Source of the DNA: Vicinamibacteria bacterium
GTDB taxonomy: Bacteria > Acidobacteriota > Vicinamibacteria > Vicinamibacterales > UBA2999
Assembly: GCA_025938035.1 (NCBI GenBank)
Contig: JAICQE010000088.1
Coordinates: 1-17,434 of the forward strand
Length of the DNA stretch: 17,434 bases
Direction of reading: 5' to 3'
Within the stretch, counting starts at the first letter, position 1; the number at the start of each line of letters is the position of its first letter. This document shows positions 5,857 through 15,574 of the stretch, piece by piece. A model generated the notes under the pieces. That model was given only the letters and a program-made list of their open reading frames with translations. It had not been told where the DNA came from and ran no database searches. The position numbers and the translations under genes were made by a program.

Positions 5857-7019
5857 AGCGCATTGCCATCCTTGGCTCGACCGGCTCAATCGGCCGCAGT
5901 GCGCTGGCGGTCGTGGATGCCCATCCGACGCGACTGCGCGTGGCCGCATTGGCCGCGGGCGACAACGCGTCGCTGCTTGCGGCGCAGATCGAGCGATATC
6001 GTCCCGATCTCGCGGCGATCGCCAGCGCTGCCGGGCTCGGCCGGCTCACGGCGGCGCTCGGGTCCTCGACAACGACGGTCGCGTCGGGTCCGCACGCGCT
6101 CGTGGAAGTGGCGACGCATCCTGACGTGGACGTCGTGATCTGCGCCTCCGCCGGCACGGCCGGGCTCGAAGCCGTGCTTGCGGCCATCGAGGCTGGAAAG
6201 ACCATCGCGCTGGCGAACAAGGAAGTCCTGGTCATGGCGGGCGCGCTCGTCACCGGCGCGGCGCTCCGGCGAGGCGTCGCGATTCTGCCGATCGACAGCG
6301 AGCACAACGCTATTCACCAATGCCTGCACGGCCGAAATCCGAGCGAGGTCCGCCGGCTGGTGCTGACGGCATCCGGAGGTCCGTTCCGCGAGCTGACACA
6401 AGCGGATCTGGAGCGGGTGCGGCCGGAAGCAGCGCTTCAACATCCGACGTGGCAGATGGGCCGGAAGATAACGATCGACTCGGCGACGCTGATGAACAAA
6501 GGGCTCGAGGTCATCGAGGCGCACTGGCTGTTCGGGGTCGACGCCGACCGGATCGACGTCCTGATCCACCCGCAGTCGATCGTTCACTCGATGGTGGAGT
6601 TGACCGATGGCTCGGTCATCGCGCAGCTCGGCGTCACCGACATGCGTCTGCCGATTCAATACGCCTGCTCATACCCGGACAGGTGGGAAACGCAGCTGCC
6701 GACGCTCGATCTGGCGCGCGCGGGCCGGCTCGAGTTTCATGAACCCGCCCATGACCGTTTTCCATGCCTTGCGCTGGCGTATCGCGCGCTCCGGGCCGGC
6801 GGAACGGCGCCGGTCGTGCTCAACGCCGCCAATGAGGTGGCGGTCGACGCGTTTCTCGACGGCAAGCTCGGCTTTACGGCCATTCCGCGCGTCATACAGA
6901 AGACGATGGACGCGCACCAGGTGGAGCCCGTCTCCACGCTTGAAACCGTGCGCCGTGTCGATCGGTGGGCGCGCGAACAGGCGCTCGACGAGGCGCGGGC
7001 GCTAGAATTGACAGTGTAG
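5853..7019 (+). CDS. dxr: 1-deoxy-D-xylulose 5-phosphate reductoisomerase
   Basis: This is the second step of the MEP isoprenoid pathway, an NADPH-dependent rearrangement and reduction of DXP to MEP in the cytosol. The GTG at 5853 gives a normal-length 388-residue protein beginning VKRIAILGSTGSIG, the NADPH-binding loop (GSTGSIG at 8-14). The metal ligands are visible as D148 and E150 in PIDSEHNAIHQ and E219 in MNKGLEVIEAHW. TASGGPFRE and MGRKITIDSATLMNKG are the substrate loops. The same frame is open upstream to 5655, but that stretch lies inside cdsA and is not family sequence. The GTG overlaps the cdsA TGA, so translation is probably coupled. It supplies precursor for uppS in the same operon. 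Confidence 0.96.
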   Translation: MKRIAILGSTGSIGRSALAVVDAHPTRLRVAALAAGDNASLLAAQIERYRPDLAAIASAAGLGRLTAALGSSTTTVASGPHALVEVATHPDVDVVICASAGTAGLEAVLAAIEAGKTIALANKEVLVMAGALVTGAALRRGVAILPIDSEHNAIHQCLHGRNPSEVRRLVLTASGGPFRELTQADLERVRPEAALQHPTWQMGRKITIDSATLMNKGLEVIEAHWLFGVDADRIDVLIHPQSIVHSMVELTDGSVIAQLGVTDMRLPIQYACSYPDRWETQLPTLDLARAGRLEFHEPAHDRFPCLALAYRALRAGGTAPVVLNAANEVAVDAFLDGKLGFTAIPRVIQKTMDAHQVEPVSTLETVRRVDRWAREQALDEARALELTV

Positions 7020-8338
7020 TGACCACTCTTCTCGCATTTCTCTTTGTCCTGGGTGTCCTCGTTTTCGTTCACGAGCTGGGGCACTTTCTTGCTGCCCGCC
7101 GCGTCGGCGTGCGGGTGCTGACCTTTTCGCTTGGTTTCGGCCCCAAGATTCTGAAATTCACACGCGGAGACACCGAGTATTGCGTCAGCGCGATACCGCT
7201 CGGCGGCTACGTGAAGATGGCCGGCGAGAACCCCGACGATCCGCGGTCCGGGCAGCCGGACGAGTTCCTGTCGAAGACGAAGTGGCAGCGGTTCCAGATC
7301 CTGATCATGGGGCCGCTGATGAACATCGTGCTGGCGGTCGTCGTGCTGGCGATCGTGCTGTCGCAGGGCGCAAGTGTCGCCGCCTATCGCGACGAAGCCC
7401 CGGTCGTTGGTGTGGTCGTGGCGGGATCAGCCGCAGAGCGGGCCGGGCTGATGGTCGGCGACCGCATTCTCTCCGTGAACAGGGACACTGTCGACACGTG
7501 GGAAGACTTGCTGCTGCAGATCGGCATGAAGCCGAACCGCGATGTCGAGCTGGCGATTGCCCGCGGCGGCCAGACGATCATCGTGTCCGTGCGCCCCGAA
7601 GCCGAAGGGCGCTTGGAAGTCGGCACGCTAGGCGTGCTGCCGGACGCGCATCCGATCGTCGCTTCGGTGATCGCGGGCGGACCGGGAGACAGGGCCGGCC
7701 TCAAGGCTCAGGACGAGGTCCTCGCGTTCAATGGCGAACCGATCGTCTTCAGCTCGCAATTCATCGAGAAAATTTCGGAGAACGGCGGCCGGAACGTCGA
7801 GCTGACCGTCAAACGCGGAAATGAGACGCTCCGGATTCGCGCAACACCAGAGAAACGCGGCTCTGGTGCGATGCTGGACATCAGACTGACGGAGCGGCGG
7901 AAGTCGTTTACGCCGGGTCCGCTTGAGGCGGTGAAGCTGAGCGTCGAGGAGAACATCAAATCGAGCGCTCTGATCTTCACAACGCTGGCCGGCCTCTTCA
8001 CCGGCGAGACGTCCGTGCGTCAGCTGCAGGGTCCCGTTGGCATCGCCCAGCTGTCGGGCGAGTCCGCCTCCGAGGGCTGGGTTGCGCTGTTCTCGCTGAT
8101 GGCGATGTTGAGCATCAATCTCGGCATCCTGAACCTGATGCCGATTCCGGTGCTCGACGGCGGTCACATCCTGATCCTGCTGCTTGAGGGTGTCGCGCGG
8201 CGCGACTTCAGCATGCGCGTCAAGGAGAAGATGCTGCTGGCCGGATTCGTCGCGTTGATGATGCTGATGGTGACTGTCATTTATAACGATCTCACGCGCG
8301 TAAGTTGGATCGAGGGCCTGATGCCCTGGCGGAATTAG
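7019..8338 (+). CDS. rseP: Site-2 intramembrane metalloprotease RseP-like
   Basis: A 439-residue membrane zinc protease of the M50/S2P family, which cleaves transmembrane segments such as those of anti-sigma factors or signal peptide remnants. The zinc motif HELGH lies at residues 18-22 within the first membrane segment. The third ligand, D380, is in LMPIPVLDGGH near the C-terminus. Between them are two PDZ domains, about residues 115-200 and 205-290 (VAGSAAERAGLMVGDRI and IAGGPGDRAGLKAQDEV). They are followed by the LQGPVGIAQLSGE segment and C-terminal membrane helices. The GTG start shares one base with the dxr TAG stop. No sigma-E/RseA pair is in the window, so its substrate is unknown. 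The upstream open frame from 6965 lies inside dxr and was not used. Confidence 0.95.
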   Translation: MTTLLAFLFVLGVLVFVHELGHFLAARRVGVRVLTFSLGFGPKILKFTRGDTEYCVSAIPLGGYVKMAGENPDDPRSGQPDEFLSKTKWQRFQILIMGPLMNIVLAVVVLAIVLSQGASVAAYRDEAPVVGVVVAGSAAERAGLMVGDRILSVNRDTVDTWEDLLLQIGMKPNRDVELAIARGGQTIIVSVRPEAEGRLEVGTLGVLPDAHPIVASVIAGGPGDRAGLKAQDEVLAFNGEPIVFSSQFIEKISENGGRNVELTVKRGNETLRIRATPEKRGSGAMLDIRLTERRKSFTPGPLEAVKLSVEENIKSSALIFTTLAGLFTGETSVRQLQGPVGIAQLSGESASEGWVALFSLMAMLSINLGILNLMPIPVLDGGHILILLLEGVARRDFSMRVKEKMLLAGFVALMMLMVTVIYNDLTRVSWIEGLMPWRN

Positions 8339-8354
8339 CGCCGATAATCCATGC

Positions 8355-8385
8355 CAGGCCGCCGGCGCGCGTCGGCCTGCTCTTT
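8355..8385 (+). terminator. Possible intrinsic terminator after rseP
   Basis: CAGGCCG (8355-8361) and CGGCCTG (8373-8379) form a perfect 7-bp GC-rich stem with an 11-nt loop. The stem is followed by CTCTTT, a weak U-tract. It starts 16 nt after the rseP stop and could end or attenuate the pyrE-rseP transcript before the exported-protein gene. The short T-run makes it uncertain. Confidence 0.35.
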
Positions 8386-8405
8386 GCACTAACACGATCG
8401 ATCGG

Positions 8406-8412
8406 AAGGAGG
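8406..8412 (+). promoter_or_regulatory. Strong Shine-Dalgarno before the glycine-zipper gene
   Basis: AAGGAGG is a full anti-16S complement, rare in this window. It is 4 nt from the ATG at 8417 and 13 nt from the in-frame ATG at 8426. Neither spacing is ideal, so the true start could be either; the signal peptide is intact in both cases. Confidence 0.55.
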
Positions 8413-8416
8413 CAGG

Positions 8417-9313
8417 ATGACGTTTATGATCCGGGCTGCGCTGGCTGCACTCGTGGCGGTAAGTCTCGCCGCGCCAGCCCTCGCTCAATCGAGCGTGACC
8501 CAGGCAGACATTCAGCGGCTCCAGGACAACGTGTTTCAGGCGGAGCGCGACATCAATCAGATGAGCAACCGGGATTCGGCGCGGGCGAACCAGCTGCGTG
8601 ACGAGCTGGATGATCTCCGCGACGAAGTGATTTACCTCAAAGTCAAGCTGCGCAAGGAACGGTCGGTGACGCGCGCGGAGTACGCGGACGTCCGCGATCG
8701 GATCGAGGACATCCGCAGCGGCGCTCGCGGCGACCGCGTCAGCGCTGCGCCGCCGGTCGCGCCGCGTGACACTACGCCTCCGCCCGCACCTGCGCGTACG
8801 CAGACGACGGCGTCGGCGAATGAAGTGCCGGCAGGTACCGAGCTGGACGTGCGGCTGCAGAACAGCCTGAACTCCGGCACGGCGCAGGTCGAAGATCGCT
8901 TCGAGGCCACCACCCTCGTTGACCTGAACGTGAACGGCCGCGTGCTCATTCCCGCGGGGTCGGTGATGCGCGGCGTCGTCACGGCCGTGGAACCTGCGAC
9001 GCGGACGAACCGCACGGCTCGCATGACCGTCAGCTTCGATCAGGTCACGGTGAACGGCCGCTCCTATCCGATGCGTGGAACGGTGACGCAGGCGATTGAA
9101 GGCGAAGGCATCCGCGGCGAGGCGACGCGGGCGGGCGCTGGAGCCGCGGTTGGCGGCATCATCGGGGCCGTGCTCGGCGGCGTGAAGGGCGCGGTGCTGG
9201 GCGTGCTGATCGGCGGTGGCGGAACGATCGCTGCGACCGAGGGCAAGGAAGTCGAGTTGCCGCAGGGAACCGTGCTGCGCGTTCGTGTCGACGCGCCGCT
9301 GCAGATCAGGTAG
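8417..9313 (+). CDS. Exported coiled-coil, beta-domain and glycine-zipper protein, function unknown
   Basis: I do not recognise a named family for this 298-residue protein. Residues 1-23 form a signal peptide ending ALA. Residues 25-100 are highly charged and heptad-like, probably a coiled coil. Residues 108-135 are a Pro/Ala/Thr linker. From 136, GTELDVRLQNSLNSG...GRVLIPAGSVMRGVV...TVSFDQVTVNGRSYP has the strand pattern of the VirB10/TrbI-like exported beta domain. Residues 239-270 form a glycine zipper (AGAAVGGIIGAVLGG...GVLIGGGG) that could insert into or pack against a membrane. The chain closes with LPQGTVLRVRVDAPLQI. It follows rseP after a possible terminator and is convergent with hemL, 16 bp away. 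A structural role in the periplasm or outer membrane is an inference. It is unlikely to be a true conjugation component, since no other type IV secretion gene is present. Confidence 0.85.
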   Translation: MTFMIRAALAALVAVSLAAPALAQSSVTQADIQRLQDNVFQAERDINQMSNRDSARANQLRDELDDLRDEVIYLKVKLRKERSVTRAEYADVRDRIEDIRSGARGDRVSAAPPVAPRDTTPPPAPARTQTTASANEVPAGTELDVRLQNSLNSGTAQVEDRFEATTLVDLNVNGRVLIPAGSVMRGVVTAVEPATRTNRTARMTVSFDQVTVNGRSYPMRGTVTQAIEGEGIRGEATRAGAGAAVGGIIGAVLGGVKGAVLGVLIGGGGTIAATEGKEVELPQGTVLRVRVDAPLQIR

Positions 9314-9329
9314 AGCGGGGATCCCCTCC

Positions 9330-10616
<1,287 letters not shown>

Positions 10617-10621
10617 CGGTC

Positions 10622-10693
10622 ATGCAAAATGCGAAATTCAAAATGCAAACGCAATCACCGCCGGGTTTGCATTCTGCATTCTGAATCTTGCAT
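10622..10693. repeat. Imperfect inverted repeat between hemB and hemL
   Basis: Arms 10622-10650 and 10665-10693 are reverse complements at 23 of 29 positions, with a 14-nt loop. The arms consist of degenerate copies of atgcaaaat/aattcagaatgc-type words, the same word family as the element at 1101-1182. The element begins a few bases after the hemB TAA and ends 6 nt before the hemL ATG, so it occupies the whole intergenic gap. This is the only gap over 10 nt in the haem operon. It could be a processing or partial termination hairpin that sets the HemL level, or a neutral insertion. Confidence 0.75.
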
Positions 10694-10697
10694 TGCG

Positions 10698-11705
10698 TTA
10701 AAGCAGACGCGCCGCGTCTCTGGCGTAGTACGTGAGGATGATGTCCGCCCCGGCGCGCCGGATTGCCGTCAGCGTCTCCATCATGACGCGCGGCTCGTCG
10801 ATCCACCCTCGTGCCGCCGCCGCCTTGATCATCGCGTATTCGCCGCTGACGTGGTACGCAGCCGTCGGCCGGCCGAAGCGCTCCTTCACCTTCGTGAGGA
10901 CGTCGAGGTACGGCAGCGCGGGCTTGACCATGACGATGTCGGCGCCTTCCGCGATGTCGGTTTCGACTTCCCGCAGAGCCTCCTCGACGTTGGATGGATC
11001 CATCTGATGCGTGCGGCGGTCGCCGAACTGCGGGGTCGAATCCGCGGCCTCGCGGAACGGTCCGTAGAAGCCCGAGCAGTACTTGGCCGCATACGACATG
11101 ATCCCGACACCTTCGAACCCGGACTCGTCGAGCGTCCGCCGGATTGCCGCAACCCGTCCGTCCATCATGTCGGATGGCGCGACGAAATCGGCTCCGGCAG
11201 CGGCATGAGACAAGGCCGCCTGCGCAAGGTGCGCGACCGTGGCGTCGTTCAGAATCTCATCACCGTCGACGATGCCGCAGTGGCCGTGGGAGGTGTACTC
11301 GCAGAGACACACATCGGTCATCACGACCAGATCGGGCAGCGCGCGCTTCAGGGCCCGCACCGTTTCCTGCACGGGCGCTTCCGGGTCGGAGGCGAGGGAG
11401 CCGACGTCGTCCTTGCTTGACGGCAGCCCGAACAGGATCACGCCCGGCACACCGTCGGCCCGTGCCGCTTCGGCTTCCTTCACCGCTTCGTCCGTCGAGA
11501 GCTGAAAGACGCCAGGCATGGAGCTCACTTCCCGGCGCACCCCTTTGCCGTCGCAGACGAACAACGGGTAAATGAAGCAGTCCGGCGTCAGTCGCGTCTC
11601 GCGCACCAGCCGCCGGATCGCTTCGGTGCGCCGAAGCCGCCGCGGGCGGTGCGTCAGAGAGAGCTTCGAGGTGGTGGAGACGCGCATGTCGGTCGATCTT
11701 GCCAT
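10698..11705 (-). CDS. hemB: Delta-aminolevulinic acid dehydratase (porphobilinogen synthase)
   Basis: HemB condenses two 5-aminolevulinate molecules to porphobilinogen. The 335-residue protein has the zinc-site cysteines C133, C135 and C143 in [14 protein letters not shown], so it should be a zinc-dependent form. The active-site lysines are K208 ([15 protein letters not shown]) and K261 ([10 protein letters not shown]). [12 protein letters not shown] and [21 protein letters not shown] are standard. The N-terminus [23 protein letters not shown] is the arm involved in oligomer contacts. The ATG at 11705 is preferred over the one at 11687 because GAGGG sits about 7 nt upstream. The start is 9 nt after the cobA/hemD stop. 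Confidence 0.96.
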   Translation of the reverse strand: MARSTDMRVSTTSKLSLTHRPRRLRRTEAIRRLVRETRLTPDCFIYPLFVCDGKGVRREVSSMPGVFQLSTDEAVKEAEAARADGVPGVILFGLPSSKDDVGSLASDPEAPVQETVRALKRALPDLVVMTDVCLCEYTSHGHCGIVDGDEILNDATVAHLAQAALSHAAAGADFVAPSDMMDGRVAAIRRTLDESGFEGVGIMSYAAKYCSGFYGPFREAADSTPQFGDRRTHQMDPSNVEEALREVETDIAEGADIVMVKPALPYLDVLTKVKERFGRPTAAYHVSGEYAMIKAAAARGWIDEPRVMMETLTAIRRAGADIILTYYARDAARLL

Positions 11706-11714
11706 GAAGATCCC

Positions 11715-13262
11715 TCAGCGGGTCTTGCTGACCGCTCCCTCGGCAAAATGGGCAGAGATGGCGTCCACAAGACCTCCGATCGTGTAGGAGGCGGGCTCGA
11801 CGGAGACCGTGATCCCTGCCTGGCGGGCCGCCTGGCCTGTAACCGGGCCGATGACGGCCACCGTCGTGCTCTTGAGCAGGTCCGCGACCTGATCCGCTCC
11901 GTACACGCGCACGAAGTTGCGAACGGCCGAGGCGCTGGTGAAGGTCACCACGTCGATTCGGCCCTCGAGCAACAGCTTGTACACGTCGGGATCGCCTTCG
12001 CGCTGCAGCTCGTCGAGCACGGTGCGATAGGCGATCACGTCGGTGACCGACGCGCCGGCATTTCGCAGCTGCTCGGCGATCACTTCCCGACCGATGTCCG
12101 AGCGCGGCAGCAGGACGCGAGCGCCTTCCAGCGGGCCCTGCGCCGCGAGCGTGCGCAGGACCGCCTCGGCGCGGTACTCGTCCGGCACGACGTCGGCGAC
12201 CACGCTGTAGCGCCGCAGACGTTCAGCCGTGCCGGGTCCGACGGTGCACAGCCGGGGACCCTTCAGCGCGCGGACGTCGCGGTGGTGCGAGAGCAGTGCC
12301 GTCATGAACCCTTCGACGGAGTTGGCGCTGGTGAAGACGATCCAGTCGAACGCGGACGGATCCGTTGCGGCGTCGAGCAGCGGCGTCGGATCGTCCGGCG
12401 GGGTAATCCGGATCATCGGCGCTTCGACGGTATCGGCGCCGAGCGCCTGCAGCCGATCGACCAGATCCCGCGCCTGCTCGCGCGGCCGTGTGACGAGCAC
12501 GCGGCGCCCGAACAGCGGACGGACGTCGAACCACCGCAGATGATCGCGGAATCCGACCACGCGGCCGATGACGAGAATCGCCGCGTCGCGGCGCGGCGGA
12601 TGCGCGCCGAGATGCTGCTGTAATTCTCCGATCGTCATCGCGATCGTTTCCTGGGTCGGCAGTGTCCCGTTGTAGACGACCACCGTCGGTTCGTCCGGCG
12701 CCCAACCGTTGGCGAGGAGCGCGACCGTGATGTCCAGGAGTTGATGCGAGCCGGCGTAGCAGACGATCGTGCCTTCCAGCCGCGCGAGGCTTGCCCAGTC
12801 GATGTCCGGCGCCGTTCGGCTCTCTCCCTCGTAGCCGCGAACGAGCGTGATCGTGTCGCCGCCGCCTGGATACGTCACCGGAACGCCGGCGTACGCGGGC
12901 ACGGCGGTACCCGCCGGGACCCCGGGAACGACCTCGAACGGAATCCGCTGCTCGTGGAGGAACAGCGCTTCTTCGCCGCCGCGGTCGAACACGAACGGGT
13001 CGCCCCACTTCAGCCGGGCGACGACTTTGCCCTCGCGCGCCTTCTCGGCGAGAAGAATGCTGATCGCCTCCTGTGCCATCGGCTGCGGCGCGGCAGTGCC
13101 GACGTCGATCAGCTCGGCGCTGCGCCGGGCCTCGCTCAGGAGCGCCGACGACACGAGGTGATCGTGGATGACGACGTCGGCCTGACGGAGCAGCTCGAGG
13201 CCGCGGGCCGTAATCAGTCCGGGGTCGCCCGGTCCGGCGCCGATCAGATAGATCAGGGTCAC
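11715..13262 (-). CDS. Fusion: uroporphyrinogen-III C-methyltransferase-like domain + uroporphyrinogen-III synthase
   Basis: A 515-residue two-domain protein. Residues 1-245 form a tetrapyrrole methylase domain (LIYLIGAGPGDPGLIT at 3-18, ARLKWGDPFVFDRGGEEA at 82-99, FEVVPGVPAGTAVPAYAGVP), as in SUMT, which methylates uroporphyrinogen III towards sirohaem and cobalamin. Residues 253-515 are a HemD domain (RRVLVTRPREQARDLVDRLQ, FDWIVFTSANSVEGF, DVVTFTSASAVRNF), which closes hydroxymethylbilane to uroporphyrinogen III. The fusion would make and methylate the same compound. Some usual SUMT positions differ: GGDP reads WGDP, FGRGGEE reads FDRGGEE, and the VGKRAG segment reads VGTAAP, so methylase activity is less certain than HemD activity. 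The GTG start overlaps the hemC TGA (GTGA), implying coupling. It stands in for a separate hemD in the operon. Confidence 0.92.
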   Translation of the reverse strand: MTLIYLIGAGPGDPGLITARGLELLRQADVVIHDHLVSSALLSEARRSAELIDVGTAAPQPMAQEAISILLAEKAREGKVVARLKWGDPFVFDRGGEEALFLHEQRIPFEVVPGVPAGTAVPAYAGVPVTYPGGGDTITLVRGYEGESRTAPDIDWASLARLEGTIVCYAGSHQLLDITVALLANGWAPDEPTVVVYNGTLPTQETIAMTIGELQQHLGAHPPRRDAAILVIGRVVGFRDHLRWFDVRPLFGRRVLVTRPREQARDLVDRLQALGADTVEAPMIRITPPDDPTPLLDAATDPSAFDWIVFTSANSVEGFMTALLSHHRDVRALKGPRLCTVGPGTAERLRRYSVVADVVPDEYRAEAVLRTLAAQGPLEGARVLLPRSDIGREVIAEQLRNAGASVTDVIAYRTVLDELQREGDPDVYKLLLEGRIDVVTFTSASAVRNFVRVYGADQVADLLKSTTVAVIGPVTGQAARQAGITVSVEPASYTIGGLVDAISAHFAEGAVSKTR

Positions 13263-14230
13263 GGCTGGATGCCCTCGACGGCTGCATGCACACGCTGCAC
13301 GTCTGCGAGGATATCTCCAGCGCCCGCCTGCAGGAGTTGATCCGCCACCGACCGGCCGAGCGCTTCGGCATCGTCACGGGATCCGGAGGCCGATGCGCGC
13401 ACGAGCCGTTGACCATCAGGTGATACGACCACGCCCCGTACGCTGAGTCCGACGTCTGCGATGTCGGCCAGGGCGCCGATGGGCATCTGACAGCCGCCGC
13501 CGAGGCGCGTGACAACCGCACGCTCGGATCGCAGCGCCGCCGCCGCATCCGCGTCGTCGATGACGGCGAGCAGGCGCCCGGCGCGCTCGTCGGTGTCGCG
13601 AACTTCGACCGCGATAATGCCTTGTCCCGGTGCCGGCACGCATGCGTCCGCTGGAATCGTGGCGGTGATCCGGTCGTCGCGCCCCAACCGCCGCAGGCCT
13701 GCCGCGGCCAGTACGAGCGCGTCGTACTCGCCCGCATCGAGTTTTCTCAGACGTGTGCCCAGATTGCCGCGCACCGGCAGAAACGTCGCCCCTGGGAACA
13801 CGCGGATGAGCTGCGCAACCCGGCGGACGCTGCTGGTCCCGATGCGCGGTGCGTGGCCGAGCTCGCTCACGACTTCATGGATTGAAAGCGACTGCCCCGC
13901 AGGAGCGGGGAGCACCACCGCATCGTGCGGATCTTCGCGCGCCAGTACCGCGCCGATCTGCAGACCGCCCGGCAGCACCGCCGGCATGTCCTTGCTGCTG
14001 TGAACCGCGAGGTCGATGTCGCCGGCCGCGAGCGCGTCCTCGATCTCCTTGACGAAAAGCCGCTTGCCGCCGATCTGAGCGAGGCTTGCGTCCGCCAGCC
14101 TGTCGCCGGACGTCCTGATGACCACGATGTCGCAGGAAGCGCCCGTCCGGCGGGCGAGCAGTTCCGCCACGGCATTGGCCTGGAACAGCGCGAGCTCGCT
14201 GCCTCTGGTGCCGATTCTGAGGCGGTCCAT
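13259..14230 (-). CDS. hemC: Porphobilinogen deaminase (hydroxymethylbilane synthase)
   Basis: HemC polymerises four porphobilinogens into hydroxymethylbilane in the cytosol. The 323-residue protein starts MDRLRIGTRGSELALFQANA, the usual opening. The catalytic aspartate is D81 in VHSSKDMP, and the dipyrromethane cofactor attaches to C247 in LGGGCQMPIGA. RIGTSSVRR and VRGNLGTRLRKLD line the cofactor cleft. The family motif usually read as DPRDA is DPHDA here (residues 100-104). The ATG lies 2 nt after the hemA stop, and the next gene overlaps its own stop, so HemA, HemC and the CobA/HemD fusion are probably made from one coupled message. Confidence 0.96.
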   Translation of the reverse strand: MDRLRIGTRGSELALFQANAVAELLARRTGASCDIVVIRTSGDRLADASLAQIGGKRLFVKEIEDALAAGDIDLAVHSSKDMPAVLPGGLQIGAVLAREDPHDAVVLPAPAGQSLSIHEVVSELGHAPRIGTSSVRRVAQLIRVFPGATFLPVRGNLGTRLRKLDAGEYDALVLAAAGLRRLGRDDRITATIPADACVPAPGQGIIAVEVRDTDERAGRLLAVIDDADAAAALRSERAVVTRLGGGCQMPIGALADIADVGLSVRGVVVSPDGQRLVRASASGSRDDAEALGRSVADQLLQAGAGDILADVQRVHAAVEGIQP

Positions 14231-14232
14231 GG

Positions 14233-15564
14233 TCAGCGCGGCCGCCGGCGGGACGACGTCTCGTCGTCCGCCGAATCCGGGGACGCGGTCGATCCGTTTT
14301 CGTCGCGGAGGCGGAAGAGCCGATTGACCGCTTCGGTGTAGGCGGCCTGGGTTTCTTCGTCTGGAAGCGCCTTGAGCTGCTCCGTGGGATCGATCAGCAG
14401 CTTTTCGACGATCAACCTCGTAAGCTGATCGAAGACGGCACGCGTTTCGGGCGGCAACCCGCCCATTCTCGATTCCAGCCGCTGCAGCTCGGCACGGCGC
14501 ACCGCCTCGAAGCGATCGCGCAAGGCGACGACCGTCTGAATGGCGCCGCGGGAACGCTGCCAGGCGGCGAATCTGCCGAGTTCCTCCTTGACGATCGCTT
14601 CGGCCCGCTCTATTTCCGACGCGCGCTTGGACAGGTTCTCCTGGACGACCGTCTGCAGGTCGTCGACGTTATACAGGAACACCTGCTCGATCTCGCCGAC
14701 GGATGCCTCGACATCGCGCGGAACGGCGACATCGAGAATGAAGAGCGGATCGCGCCGGTGGCCCCGCAGCGCCGTTTCGACGTGTGCCCGCGTGATGATC
14801 GGCCGCTGCGAGCCGGTGGCGGTGACGATGATGTCTGCGCCGGCAAGGGCGTTGGCGAGGCCGTCCCACGGAACCCAGTGGCCACCGACTTTCGTCGCCA
14901 GGGCCTGTGCATGCGCCGCGGTCCTGCTCGTAATCGCCACTTCGGTGGCGCCGTGCGCGCGCAGGTGCTGGGCGGTCAGCGTGCTGATTTCCCCGGCCCC
15001 GACGACGAGGACGCGCCGTCCCTGCAGGCGGCCGAAGATCTTCCGCGCCAGCTGCGCGGCGGCGAAGCTGATCGACACCGCTCCCTCGCCCAAGGCCGTC
15101 TCGCTGCGCACGCGTTTGCCGACGTTGAACGACCAGTCGAACAGCTTTCTCAGAACGGGACCGGTACAGCGCTTCTCCGCCGCCGCCTGGAATGCATCCT
15201 TCACCTGTCCGAGGATCTGCGGCTCGCCGACGACCAGCGAATCGAGCCCGGCAGCCACGCGAAAGAGATGCTGTGCGACGTCGGATTCGGAAAAGGAGAA
15301 CAGATGCGGCGTAAAGCTGTCGGCCGGCAGCTGATGATATTCGCCGAGGAAGCGGATGATCTCTTCGCGGGCGGTCTCCGGGGCGGCGCTGGCAACGTAG
15401 ATCTCCGATCGGTTGCACGTGGACAACACCACCGATTCCGCTGCCGACGATCTGGCGGCGAGCGCCACGACCGCCGCGCCGACATCGCGGCTCGAGAAAT
15501 CGAGCTTTTCGCGAAGGTCGACTGGCGCCGTCTTGTGACTCACGCCGAGCAGAAACAGGTGCAT
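14233..15564 (-). CDS. hemA: Glutamyl-tRNA reductase
   Basis: This is the first committed step of the C5 haem pathway: NADPH-dependent reduction of glutamyl-tRNA to glutamate-1-semialdehyde. The 443-residue protein has the catalytic Cys50 in STCNRSEIY, GVSHKTAPVDLREK at the N-terminus, GLDSLVVGEPQILGQVK at 105-121, and the Rossmann motif VLVVGAGEISTLTAQHL at 184-200. A long C-terminal helical dimerisation region follows. The last 22 residues are a charged, low-complexity tail (DENGSTASPDSADDETSSRR) without visible conservation. HemA is usually the controlled step of haem synthesis, and the hemX-like gene just upstream may influence it. The gap to that gene is 10 nt, with no clear Shine-Dalgarno. 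Confidence 0.96.
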   Translation of the reverse strand: MHLFLLGVSHKTAPVDLREKLDFSSRDVGAAVVALAARSSAAESVVLSTCNRSEIYVASAAPETAREEIIRFLGEYHQLPADSFTPHLFSFSESDVAQHLFRVAAGLDSLVVGEPQILGQVKDAFQAAAEKRCTGPVLRKLFDWSFNVGKRVRSETALGEGAVSISFAAAQLARKIFGRLQGRRVLVVGAGEISTLTAQHLRAHGATEVAITSRTAAHAQALATKVGGHWVPWDGLANALAGADIIVTATGSQRPIITRAHVETALRGHRRDPLFILDVAVPRDVEASVGEIEQVFLYNVDDLQTVVQENLSKRASEIERAEAIVKEELGRFAAWQRSRGAIQTVVALRDRFEAVRRAELQRLESRMGGLPPETRAVFDQLTRLIVEKLLIDPTEQLKALPDEETQAAYTEAVNRLFRLRDENGSTASPDSADDETSSRRRPR

Positions 15565-15574
15565 CGCGGTCGAA

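Noticed and set aside
6965..7018. N-terminal extension of RseP
   Set aside because: It lies within the end of dxr. The GTG at 7019 places the HELGH helix at the expected distance from the N-terminus.
8417..9313. Type IV secretion/conjugation component
   Set aside because: Only the beta-domain strand pattern resembles VirB10/TrbI. No other secretion, mobilisation or relaxase gene is nearby, and the context is housekeeping.
9314..9329. Bidirectional terminator between the convergent genes
   Set aside because: GGGGATCCCC at 9317-9326 is palindromic but leaves no room for a loop and is not followed by a T-run in either direction.
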